Origin: Streptomyces nigrescens
GTDB lineage: Bacteria > Actinomycetota > Actinomycetes > Streptomycetales > Streptomycetaceae
Length of the DNA stretch: 64,000 nt
Assembly (NCBI GenBank): GCA_024349765.1
Contig: AP026073.1
Coordinates: 6,572,001-6,636,000 of the forward strand
Reading direction: 5' to 3'
Below, piece by piece: positions 9,778 to 18,137 of this stretch (the stretch's first letter is position 1; each line of letters starts with the position of its first letter). The notes under the pieces are model-generated. The model had not been told where the DNA came from and made no database searches. It saw only the letters and a program-made list of their open reading frames with translations. The translations under genes and the position numbers were made by a program.

Positions 9778-12183
9778 CTATTTCCGGTAGCCGATGTCCT
9801 GGAAGCGGGGGGTGGCGAAGCCGAAGGCGCCGACGTTGGCGAGCGACTTCTTCGTGGCCACCAGCTCGGGCCGCTGGTAGAGCGGGATCGAGCCGGCGGC
9901 CGCCCAGATCCGGGCGTCGGCCTGCTCCACGAGCGTGCGCGCGGCGTCCTCGTCCAGTTCGGAGGCGGCCTGGTCGAAGAGCTGGTCGATGTGGTCGGTG
10001 CCGACCCGGGTGTAGTTCTGCTCGACGGTCAGCGAGCCGTCCGGCGCGGGCTGCGGCTTGGCGTAGATCGGCCGGGCGTCGGTGGCCGGGTAGGCGGTGC
10101 CGGGCCAGGAGTACAGCGCCAGGTCGTAGTCGCCGGAGGCCACGTGGTCCTGGAAGTAGCTGGCGTCGGAGACCCGCTGGAGGGAGGTCTGCACGCCGAT
10201 CTTGGCGAGCATCGCGGCGATCCGGGTGCCCACGGTGCGCAGCTGCTCGGAGGCCGCGCCGTCGGGGAGCACGAAGCGCAGGGTGAGCGGTTTGCCGTCC
10301 TTCTTGACGGCGAAGCCGCCGACTCGCCGGCCGGCCTTGTCGCCGGCCGGGGAGACGGCGGTGAGCGGGGCGTCGTAGGAGCGCGGGACGGCGGCGTGCC
10401 GGGAGCCCGGGTGGCCGCCGGATCCGGGCAGGTCGGGGGCCTGTCCGGTCTCGATCACCTCGGCCGCGCTCAGGGCCTGGGCGGCGTGCTTCTTGTACCG
10501 CTTGTACTTGGCGTAGGCGTCGGACCCGGTGTCGCCGTCGGCGTCCTTCTTCTCGGCGGCGGCCGCGTCCTTGTAGAAGGCGGCGCTCTGCCGCAGCAGG
10601 GCGGCCTGCTGGACCTCGGAGCCGACCGCGCCGGTGAAGGACAGCGGGGCCTCGGCCGCGGCGGGCCGGGCGCCCTCCCCGTGGTCGCCCTTGGCGGGCC
10701 GGACGGCCTGGGCGGGGACCGGGCGGCCGGGGTTGCGGCCGTCGGCGGCACCGTCGGCGTCCGGGTCGTAGCCGCCCTCGTCGCCGTCGTCGTACCCGTT
10801 GTCCGCGCGGTCGCCGGAGCGCTCGTCCTCGTCCTCGTCGCCGTAGTCGCGGGCGCCGAGCCAGCCGCCGGGTGCGGGGGCGCCGGCCTTCTCGCCGGCC
10901 TGCTGGTGGCCGGCGCCGTCGGGCTTCCAGCCGGCATCGGCGAGCAGCGCCTTGGCGGCGCCGGCGTCCTGGTCGCCGAGCGCGTCGCTGTGGTCCTCGT
11001 AGCCGGGCTGCCCGGCCATCAGCAGATGGCTGCCGAGCGGCTTGGACGGCAGGTCGAGGGGCTTCAGCACGGTGTCGGCGAGGGCCTGCCGGTCGATGGC
11101 GCGGGCCACCGCGCGGCGCACCCGGTCGTCGGCCAGCGGGCCGCTGCTGCCGTTGAGGGCGAGCTGGGTGTAGGCGGGTTCCAAAGCCTTGTGGATGACG
11201 TACCCGCGCAGCGCCCTGCTCCCGGCGGCGGCCTTGGTGCCGGAGCCGGCCCGGCCGGACTGCGGGCCGGCGTTGCCGCCGTCCGACTTCCCGGCCGCCT
11301 CGACCCGCTCGGCGGCCGTCTGGTCGACCGCGGCGACGTCGATGGAGCCCGCGGCCAGCGCCGCGGCCCGCTTCTCCGCGGGCAGCGCCTGCAGCACGAT
11401 CTTCTGCAGCTTGGCGCGGGCGCCCCACCACGAGGGGTTGCGGACCAGGACGACCCGCCCCTCATCGGCGTCCCGCTTCCGCACCAGGAACGGGCCGGCG
11501 CCGACCTTGAGCTGCTCGCGCACCCCGTCGTTGAAGGCGTTCGGGCTGCCCATCACGCTCCGGGGGTAGAGCGGGGTGAACAGTGAGCGCCAGTCGGCGT
11601 AGGGGCGGGCGAAGGTGACCTTGACCTCGTGGGCGCCGGCGCCCTGTTCGACCTTGCCGATCCGGTCGTAGCCGGCGTTGCGGGCGGTCCAGAACGCGTT
11701 GTCCTTGCCGCGCAGCGCGGTCCACTGGGCGATGAAGTCCGCGGCGGTGATCGGCTTGCCGTCGCTCCACCGCGCCTTGGGGTTGATCTTGTACGTGACG
11801 ACCTGCTTGGGGTCGCGGGCGCTGACGTCGGCGGCGTCGAGGTAGTCGGCGTTGCGCTGCGGGGTGCCCTCGGCGTCGACGGTGAACATGCTGGGCAGCA
11901 CCGCGCCGGTGATCCGGGCGGTGGTGGCGTCGGCGTCGGCCTGGAAGGCGTTGAAGGTGCCGGGCATCGCGTCGACGGCCCAGCGCAGGGTGCCGCCGTC
12001 CTTGAGCTCGCCGCGCGGCGCCGGGGCGATGTCCTGGGACGCCTCGGCGGACGCCTCCCGGTCGTCGGTGCTGCATCCGGCCAGGGCCGGCAGGGGGAGC
12101 AGCACCCCCGCCGCGACGAGCGCGGCACAGCGGCGTCTGCGGCCCGCCGAGCGGCGGCCTGAGGGGTGGTCGTGGTCGGTCAT
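9778..12183 (-). CDS. Solute-binding lipoprotein, ABC transporter family 5, with large acidic insert
   Basis: An 801-residue extracellular lipoprotein. The ATG at 12183 follows GGAGGT and starts a signal peptide with lipobox LAGC at about residue 39. Family 5 binding-protein sequence fills residues 80-420 (LKDGGTLRWAVDAMPGTFNAFQ, ARWSDGKPITAADFIAQW, DRVRRAVARAIDRQALAD) and 620-800 (LTLRFVLPDG onwards). Between them is an insert of about 190 residues, poor in hydrophobics, with a run of Asp/Glu/Gly (DYGDEDEDERSGDRADNG) and a Lys/Ala segment. No permease or ATPase gene is next to it; it is an orphan receptor, resembling LpqW-type orphan binding proteins. The ligand is unknown. Confidence 0.85.
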   Translation of the reverse strand: MTDHDHPSGRRSAGRRRRCAALVAAGVLLPLPALAGCSTDDREASAEASQDIAPAPRGELKDGGTLRWAVDAMPGTFNAFQADADATTARITGAVLPSMFTVDAEGTPQRNADYLDAADVSARDPKQVVTYKINPKARWSDGKPITAADFIAQWTALRGKDNAFWTARNAGYDRIGKVEQGAGAHEVKVTFARPYADWRSLFTPLYPRSVMGSPNAFNDGVREQLKVGAGPFLVRKRDADEGRVVLVRNPSWWGARAKLQKIVLQALPAEKRAAALAAGSIDVAAVDQTAAERVEAAGKSDGGNAGPQSGRAGSGTKAAAGSRALRGYVIHKALEPAYTQLALNGSSGPLADDRVRRAVARAIDRQALADTVLKPLDLPSKPLGSHLLMAGQPGYEDHSDALGDQDAGAAKALLADAGWKPDGAGHQQAGEKAGAPAPGGWLGARDYGDEDEDERSGDRADNGYDDGDEGGYDPDADGAADGRNPGRPVPAQAVRPAKGDHGEGARPAAAEAPLSFTGAVGSEVQQAALLRQSAAFYKDAAAAEKKDADGDTGSDAYAKYKRYKKHAAQALSAAEVIETGQAPDLPGSGGHPGSRHAAVPRSYDAPLTAVSPAGDKAGRRVGGFAVKKDGKPLTLRFVLPDGAASEQLRTVGTRIAAMLAKIGVQTSLQRVSDASYFQDHVASGDYDLALYSWPGTAYPATDARPIYAKPQPAPDGSLTVEQNYTRVGTDHIDQLFDQAASELDEDAARTLVEQADARIWAAAGSIPLYQRPELVATKKSLANVGAFGFATPRFQDIGYRK

Positions 12184-12590
12184 GACGGTTACCTCCGGGC
12201 TCGCCCGCGCCGCGCCGAGCACCGCCTGGTGCCGGACCGGCGCACCACGTTCGGCCGACTTTGCGGCTCATCACATCTATGGCATCCCTACTGAAGGCGA
12301 CCGGAGACGGACCGGCATCCCGACACGGCGACTGCCACGCCAAGGCCACCCGCCCGGCCCAACATCAGGCCCGTACGGCGGAGTGGAGACCGGCGCACGA
12401 GGGGGGCGCGCGGGGTGCCGCATGCGCCGTTTCCCGCAATGGCGTTCGACCCCCGCCGCGGCGCATGAATGCCGAAACGCACCGGTTCGAGTCGTAATCG
12501 CGCCGGACCCCTTCCCAACCCCTACTGTGACGCGCGACACTCTCGGGCGCATGAGATCGCCCAGCACACCTTCAAAAGTGAGGGCACGTT
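12184..12590. other. Intergenic region between divergent genes, no clear feature
   Basis: About 400 bp between the divergent lipoprotein gene and the small ORF that heads the succinate dehydrogenase operon. It must hold promoters for both directions. I see no convincing -35/-10 pair, repeat or riboswitch. A weak TACTGT near 12523 could be a -10 element for the plus strand. Confidence 0.4.
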
Positions 12591-12890
12591 ATGTCCCTTC
12601 AGGACGAATTGACGGCGGTTGAACGCAGCCTGGACGACCTGGTCCGGTCGGTGGGCAGGCTCGAGGTGCGGCTCGGCGGCGGCCTGGACGTCCGCCGGGT
12701 CCGGAGCGACACCGACCACCTGCGGCAGAGCCTCGCCCTGCTCAAGCAGAGCGCGGCCTGCGGACCGGCCGCCCGCGGGCAGGCCGTCCAGGCCGAGATG
12801 GTCACGATCTCCGACGCGCCCTACAACTCCGCGCTGTGGGCCGGTGCCGACGACGAGGGCCTCGGGTCGAGACACGGGCACGCCCCCTGA
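12591..12890 (+). CDS. Small conserved-type protein at the head of the succinate dehydrogenase operon
   Basis: A 99-residue, mostly helical soluble protein that I do not recognise. Residues 1-55 look like an amphipathic coiled coil (DELTAVERSLDDLVRSVGRL, then VRSDTDHLRQSLALL). The C-terminal half is Gly/Ala-rich and polar. The ATG follows GTGAGGG. The gene is 107 bp upstream of the cytochrome gene and the intervening stretch has no obvious terminator, so it may be cotranscribed with the sdh genes. Function unknown. Confidence 0.65.
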   Translation: MSLQDELTAVERSLDDLVRSVGRLEVRLGGGLDVRRVRSDTDHLRQSLALLKQSAACGPAARGQAVQAEMVTISDAPYNSALWAGADDEGLGSRHGHAP

Positions 12891-12997
12891 CGGACCGGAC
12901 CGCAGGAGGAGACCTCCCCCTGGGCACACCCCCGTCCGCCCCTCATCCCGCCCCGCCGCGCCGTGCCGCGACGGAGCGCCCTTCACGGAGACCGACG

Positions 12998-13825
12998 TTG
13001 GCCACTGGCACCGAACCCACCTCGCAAACGGGCACGACCGGCGTGCACACCCCGTCGCGCGCCGCCATCCCGGCCCGCCACCTGCGGACCGACCGCTGGT
13101 GGCTGGCACCGGCCACCACCGCCGCCGGGCTGTTCGCGTTCATCGTCTACTCGACCTGGCGGGCGTTCGCGAACGCCGACTACTACAGCGCGCCCTACGT
13201 CTCGCCGTTCTACTCGCCGTGCCTGGCCCAGAACTGCCACACCATGCACGGCGGGCCCAACTGGGAGATCGTCGGGAGCTGGTGGGGCCTGTCCCCGGCC
13301 CTGCTGATCCTGATCTTCCCGCTGGGCTTCCGGCTCACCTGCTACTACTACCGCAAGGCCTACTACCGCGGCTTCTGGGCCTCGCCGCCGGCCTGCGCGG
13401 TCGCCGAGCCGCACAAGAAGTACACCGGCGAGACCCGCTTCCCGCTGATCCTGCAGAACATCCACCGCTACTTCTTCTACTTCGCGGTGCTGGTGGCCGG
13501 CGTGCTGACCTACGACACCGCGCTCACCTTCCGCGACGAGCACTACGCCTGGGGCCACATGGGCCTGGGCACCCTGGTGTTCCTCGCCAACATCGTGCTG
13601 ATCTGGGCGTACACCCTCTCCTGCCACTCCTGCCGGCACATCGTCGGCGGGCGGCTGCGGCACTTCTCGAAGCACCCGGTGCGCTACCGGCTCTGGGGCT
13701 GGATCGGCAAGCTCAACGAGCGGCACATGCTGCTCGCCTGGTCGTCGCTGATCAGCGTGGCGCTGGCGGACTTCTACGTCTTCCTGCTGGCCAGCGGGGC
13801 GTTCGCGGACCCGCGCTTCTTCTGA
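12998..13825 (+). CDS. Membrane cytochrome-type anchor subunit of succinate dehydrogenase/fumarate reductase
   Basis: A 275-residue membrane protein with about five helices (near residues 37-57, 102-122, 150-172, 185-205, 240-260). Its sequence and place directly before sdhA and sdhB mark it as the membrane anchor of the complex. Conserved-looking histidines sit in helices (ILQNIHRYFFYF, SCHSCRHIVGG) and could bind haem b. It also has a cysteine cluster, SPCLAQNCHTMHGG, between helices 1 and 2 and a CHSC motif near helix 4. The TTG at 12998 is preferred because CACGGAG lies seven bases upstream and the residues before it are proline-rich non-conserved sequence; an ATG 54 codons upstream is less likely. 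Confidence 0.8.
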   Translation: MATGTEPTSQTGTTGVHTPSRAAIPARHLRTDRWWLAPATTAAGLFAFIVYSTWRAFANADYYSAPYVSPFYSPCLAQNCHTMHGGPNWEIVGSWWGLSPALLILIFPLGFRLTCYYYRKAYYRGFWASPPACAVAEPHKKYTGETRFPLILQNIHRYFFYFAVLVAGVLTYDTALTFRDEHYAWGHMGLGTLVFLANIVLIWAYTLSCHSCRHIVGGRLRHFSKHPVRYRLWGWIGKLNERHMLLAWSSLISVALADFYVFLLASGAFADPRFF

Positions 13826-13913
13826 CGCGGCGTCCCGGGGGCCCGCGGCTCTCCCCTCCCCCTCAACAACTCCTGTTCCTACGACAGTTCTCCAAGGAAG
13901 GTTGTGCCCCCCG

Positions 13914-15881
13914 ATGGCGCATGTGGACCGGCAGACATGGGACGTGGTCGTGGTGGGCGCGGGCGGCGCCGGGCTGCGCGCCGCCATCGAGGCCCGCGAG
14001 GCAGGCATGCGGACGGCCGTGATCTGCAAGTCCCTGTTCGGCAAGGCCCATACGGTGATGGCCGAGGGCGGTATCGCGGCCAGCATGGGCAACGCCAACG
14101 AGCACGACAACTGGCAGGTCCACTTCCGCGACACCATGCGCGGCGGGAAGTTCCTCAACCACTGGCGGATGGCCGAGCTGCACGCCCGGGAGGCACCGGA
14201 CCGGGTCTGGGAACTGGAGACCTGGGGCGCGCTGTTCGACCGTACGCCCGACGGCCGGATCTCCCAGCGCAACTTCGGCGGCCATGAGTACCCGCGGCTG
14301 GCGCACGTCGGCGACCGTACCGGCCTGGAGCTGATCCGCACCCTCCAGCAGAAGATCGTCTCCCTCCAGCAGGAGGACGAGAAGGAGTTCGGCGCGTACG
14401 ACGCCCGGCTGAAGGTCTTCCAGGAGTGCACGGTCACCCGCGTCCTCACGGATGCGAAGAGCGGCTCGGCCGCGGGCTCCGGCAAGGTGTCCGGCACCTT
14501 CTGCTACGAGCGGGAGTCCGGCCGGTTCTTCGTGCTGGAGGCGCCCGCGGTGGTGCTGGCCACCGGCGGCATCGGCAAGTCCTTCAAGGTGACGTCGAAC
14601 TCCTGGGAGTACACCGGCGACGGGCACGCGCTGGCGCTGCTGGCCGGGGCGCCGCTGATCAACATGGAGTTCGTGCAGTTCCACCCGACCGGCATGGTCT
14701 GGCCGCCGTCGGTCAAGGGCATCCTGGTCACCGAGTCGGTGCGCGGCGACGGCGGGGTGCTGCGCAACAGCGACGGCAAGCGCTTCATGTTCGACTACAT
14801 CCCGGACGTCTTCAAGGAGAAGTACGCCGAGACCGAGGACGAGGGCGACCGCTGGTACGAGGACCCGGACCACAACCGCCGCCCGCCCGAGCTGCTGCCC
14901 CGCGACGAGGTCGCCCGGGCCATCAACGCCGAGGTGAAGGCGGGCCGCGGCTCCCCGCACGGCGGCGTCTTCCTGGACGTCTCGACCCGGATGCCGGCCG
15001 AGGTGATCAAGCGCCGGCTGCCCTCGATGCACCACCAGTTCAAGGAGCTGGCGGACGTCGACATCACGGCGGAGCCGATGGAGGTCGGGCCGACCTGCCA
15101 CTACGTGATGGGCGGGGTGGACGTGGACCCGGACACCGCGGCGGCGACCGGCGTACCGGGCCTGTTCGCCGCCGGTGAGGTGGCCGGCGGCATGCACGGC
15201 TCCAACCGCCTGGGCGGCAATTCCCTCTCCGACCTGCTGGTCTTCGGCCGCCGGGCGGGACTGCACGCGGCCGAGTACGTGAGCGGGCTGACCGCGCGGC
15301 CGGCCGCCGATCCGCTGCAGATCGACGCCGCGGAGGCGGAGGCGCTCCGTCCGTTCAGTGCCGAGGGCGCGGAGCCGGAGGACGCCGCCGACCGCGGCCC
15401 GGCGGAGAACCCGTACACCCTGCACCAGGAGCTGCAGCAGGCGATGAACGACCTGGTCGGCATCATCCGCAAGGAGAGCGAGATGTTCGAGGCGCTCAAG
15501 CGGCTGGCCGATCTGCGGGTGCGGGCCCGGCGGGCCGGCGTCGAGGGCCACCGGCAGTACAACCCGGGCTGGCACCTGGCCATCGACCTGCGGAACATGC
15601 TGCTGGTCAGCGAGTGCGTGGCGCGGGCGGCGCTGGAGCGCGAGGAGAGCCGCGGCGGGCACACCCGCGACGACCACCCGGCGATGGACCGGAGCTGGCG
15701 CAACATCAACCTCGTCTGCGAACTGGCCGATCCGCAGGGCGACGCCCGGGCCGCGGACCCGTCGCTGGGTCAGATCCGGCTGGCCCGGCGGGAGACCCCG
15801 CCGATCCGCCGAGACCTGCTGGAGCTGTTCGAGAAGGACGAGCTGGCGAAGTACCTGACCGACGAGGAGCTGACCCGGTGA
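13914..15881 (+). CDS. sdhA: Succinate dehydrogenase/fumarate reductase flavoprotein subunit
   Basis: A 655-residue FAD subunit that oxidises succinate (or reduces fumarate) on the cytoplasmic side. The N-terminus has the dinucleotide-binding motif VVVVGAGGAGLRAAIEA. The histidine in KAHTVMAEGGIAAS is the expected site of covalent FAD attachment. The active-site region MEFVQFHPTGM and the FAD region GLFAAGEVAGGMHGSNRLGG are intact. Two in-frame starts exist; the ATG at 13914 has GGAAGG 12 bases upstream, while the TTG at 13902 touches it and is rejected. The stop overlaps the start of sdhB. Confidence 0.94.
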   Translation: MAHVDRQTWDVVVVGAGGAGLRAAIEAREAGMRTAVICKSLFGKAHTVMAEGGIAASMGNANEHDNWQVHFRDTMRGGKFLNHWRMAELHAREAPDRVWELETWGALFDRTPDGRISQRNFGGHEYPRLAHVGDRTGLELIRTLQQKIVSLQQEDEKEFGAYDARLKVFQECTVTRVLTDAKSGSAAGSGKVSGTFCYERESGRFFVLEAPAVVLATGGIGKSFKVTSNSWEYTGDGHALALLAGAPLINMEFVQFHPTGMVWPPSVKGILVTESVRGDGGVLRNSDGKRFMFDYIPDVFKEKYAETEDEGDRWYEDPDHNRRPPELLPRDEVARAINAEVKAGRGSPHGGVFLDVSTRMPAEVIKRRLPSMHHQFKELADVDITAEPMEVGPTCHYVMGGVDVDPDTAAATGVPGLFAAGEVAGGMHGSNRLGGNSLSDLLVFGRRAGLHAAEYVSGLTARPAADPLQIDAAEAEALRPFSAEGAEPEDAADRGPAENPYTLHQELQQAMNDLVGIIRKESEMFEALKRLADLRVRARRAGVEGHRQYNPGWHLAIDLRNMLLVSECVARAALEREESRGGHTRDDHPAMDRSWRNINLVCELADPQGDARAADPSLGQIRLARRETPPIRRDLLELFEKDELAKYLTDEELTR

Positions 15882-16696
15882 CCGAGCAGCAGACAGCGCA
15901 GCACGTGGCGGAGCAGCCGGCGGCGTCCGGTGCCTACCAGGCGCACTTCCGGGTGTGGCGGGGTGACACGGAGGGCGGGAGCCTTTCCGACTTCACGGTC
16001 GAGGTGCACGAGGGCGAGGTGGTGCTCGACATCATCCACCGGCTGCAGGCCACCCAGGCCCCGGACCTCGCGGTCCGCTGGAACTGCAAGGCGGGCAAGT
16101 GCGGTTCGTGCAGCGCGGAGATCAACGGCCGGCCGCGGCTGATGTGCATGACCCGGATGTCGGTGTTCGACCGTACGGAGACCATCACGGTGACGCCGAT
16201 GCGCGCGTTCCCGGTGGTCCGGGACCTGGTCACCGATGTGTCCTTCAACTACGCCAAGGCCCGGGAGATCCCGGCGTTCGTGCCGCCGCCGGAGCTGGGG
16301 CCGGGCGAGTACCGCATGCGGCAGGAGGACGTCGGGCGCTCGCAGGAGTTCCGCAAGTGCATCGAGTGCTTCCTGTGCCAGGACACCTGCCATGTGGTCC
16401 GTGATCACGAGGAGAACAAGGCGGCGTTCGCCGGGCCGCGGTTCCTGATGCGGATCGCCGAGCTGGACATGCATCCGCTGGACGCGGCACCGGAGTCCGG
16501 GGTGGACCGCAAGCGCACCGCGCAGGACGAGCACGGGCTGGGCTACTGCAACATCACCAAGTGCTGCACCGAGGTCTGCCCCGAGCACATCAAGATCACC
16601 GACAATGCGCTGATCCCGCTCAAGGAACGCGCCGCGGACCGGAAGTACGACCCGCTGGTGTGGCTCGGGAACAAGATCCGGCGCCGCACCGAATGA
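15878..16696 (+). CDS. sdhB: Succinate dehydrogenase/fumarate reductase iron-sulfur subunit
   Basis: A 272-residue electron-transfer subunit. The N-terminal ferredoxin domain has the [2Fe-2S] ligands in CKAGKCGSCSAEI plus a later LMC. The C-terminal domain has CIECFLCQDTCHV and CNITKCCTEVCPEH, which bind the 4Fe-4S and 3Fe-4S clusters. The GTG start at 15878 overlaps the sdhA stop (GTGA), giving translational coupling. With the flavoprotein and the cytochrome this makes a complete complex. The C-terminus ends in a basic stretch, NKIRRRTE. Confidence 0.95.
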   Translation: MTEQQTAQHVAEQPAASGAYQAHFRVWRGDTEGGSLSDFTVEVHEGEVVLDIIHRLQATQAPDLAVRWNCKAGKCGSCSAEINGRPRLMCMTRMSVFDRTETITVTPMRAFPVVRDLVTDVSFNYAKAREIPAFVPPPELGPGEYRMRQEDVGRSQEFRKCIECFLCQDTCHVVRDHEENKAAFAGPRFLMRIAELDMHPLDAAPESGVDRKRTAQDEHGLGYCNITKCCTEVCPEHIKITDNALIPLKERAADRKYDPLVWLGNKIRRRTE

Positions 16697-16835
16697 TCGC
16701 CGGGCGGCCGGACGCGCCTGCCCCGCAACCCGATATGTCCGTCCAACTGCCGCTACGTCGACACTTTCTGACAGTACGTCAAATGGCTTGATCTCGCCTG
16801 CCGGCATGCACTTGTCAACGCGGTATAAAAACGGA

Positions 16836-18088
16836 ATGAATTTTCCGAAACTGAGCCGGCGCCGGGTCCTCGCCGGTATCGGCAGCGTGCCGCTGGCGGC
16901 CGCGGCAGGGGTACCGGCGCGCGGCCGGGAGCGTCCCGGAGGGCCGGGTCAGGCGCCGGACGGCAGGCGGACCACCCTGCTGCGCGGCGCCGACCTGGTG
17001 CTGACCATGGACCCGGAACTCGGCGACGGCCCGCTGGGCACGCTGGAGGGCGGCGTCGACGTGCTGCTCCAGGACGGCGCGGTCGCCGCGGTCGGCCGGA
17101 AGCTCGACGCGCCCGCCGGCGCCCGGGTCATGGACGCCGGCGGGAAGCTCGTCCTGCCCGGCTTCGTCGATCTGCACAACCACCTGTGGCAGTCGAGCAT
17201 CCGCGGCGGCTGCTCGACCCAGGACCTGTACGGCTGGCTGGCCGGCTGCAACCGCGGTTCGTCTACGCCGCCACCCAGAACGCCGCCGACCTCGACCTCG
17301 TCCCCCGGGTCAAGAAGGACTTCCTGGACCCGCTGCCGCTGGCCTCCGCGCAGGTCTCGGTGCACGCCGGGATGTCCGCCCGCAAGGAGCTGCGGCAGTT
17401 CCACAAGCTCGCCCGGGACCTCGGGGTGATGCTCAACTCCCACGTCCTGGAACACCGCGACGACCGCAAGGACGACCCGATCCGCTCGCTGCGCGAGACC
17501 GGTGCGTTCGGGCCGGACCTGCTGATGAACCACGCGATCCACCTCACCGACGAGGAGATCGCGCTGACCGGCGCCCACGACGTCCGGGTCGCCCACTGCC
17601 CGCTCAGCAACATGCGGCTGGCGTCCGGCATCATGCCGCGGCCGGCCCTGCACCGGCACGGCGTACGGGCCGGGCTGGGGCACGACGGCGGCACCAACGA
17701 CACCTCGGACATGTTCAACGTGATGAAGGCGGCGGTCGGCCTCCAGCGGGCCCGGCACGAGGACGCGTCGATCCACCCGACGATCCCGGCGGTGCTGCGG
17801 ATGGCGACGCTGGGCGGCGCGGAGTGCATCGGCATGGCGGACCGGGTCGGGTCGCTGACACCGGGCAAGCGCGCCGATGTCGTCGTCCTGGACCCCGGCA
17901 CGCTCAACTTCGCCCCGCGCTTCGACTGGACCAGCCAGATCGTGCTCAACGGCCAGCCGCCGAACGTCAGCGAGGTCTTCGTCGACGGCCACCTCCGCAA
18001 ACACCGGGGCCGGCTGGTCCACGTCGACCCGTCCCGCGTCGTCCACGAGGCGGAACGCGCGGCGGCCCGCGTACGGGGCGCGGCCTGA
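16836..18088 (+). pseudogene. Tat-signal amidohydrolase gene broken by an internal out-of-frame deletion
   Basis: Two reading frames together make one amidohydrolase. Frame one (16836 to about 17255) has a twin-arginine signal (LSRRRVLAGIG), then TLLRGADLVLTMDPE and the metal-binding LPGFVDLHNHLWQS, ending at DLYGWLAGCN. Frame two (about 17250-18088) resumes with RFVYAATQN and carries LNSHVLEH, MNHAIHLTDEE, LGHDGGTND and the C-terminal LTPGKRADVVVLD. At the join roughly 80-110 residues that the family normally has are missing and the frame changes, so the product cannot fold as an enzyme. It was a secreted cytosine-deaminase-like or related hydrolase. A sequencing error would not explain the missing residues. 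Confidence 0.75.
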
Positions 18089-18137
18089 GGGGTAGCGGTC
18101 AACGTACCCCCGCCCGGCCCCCGGGTGCCTACGCCCC

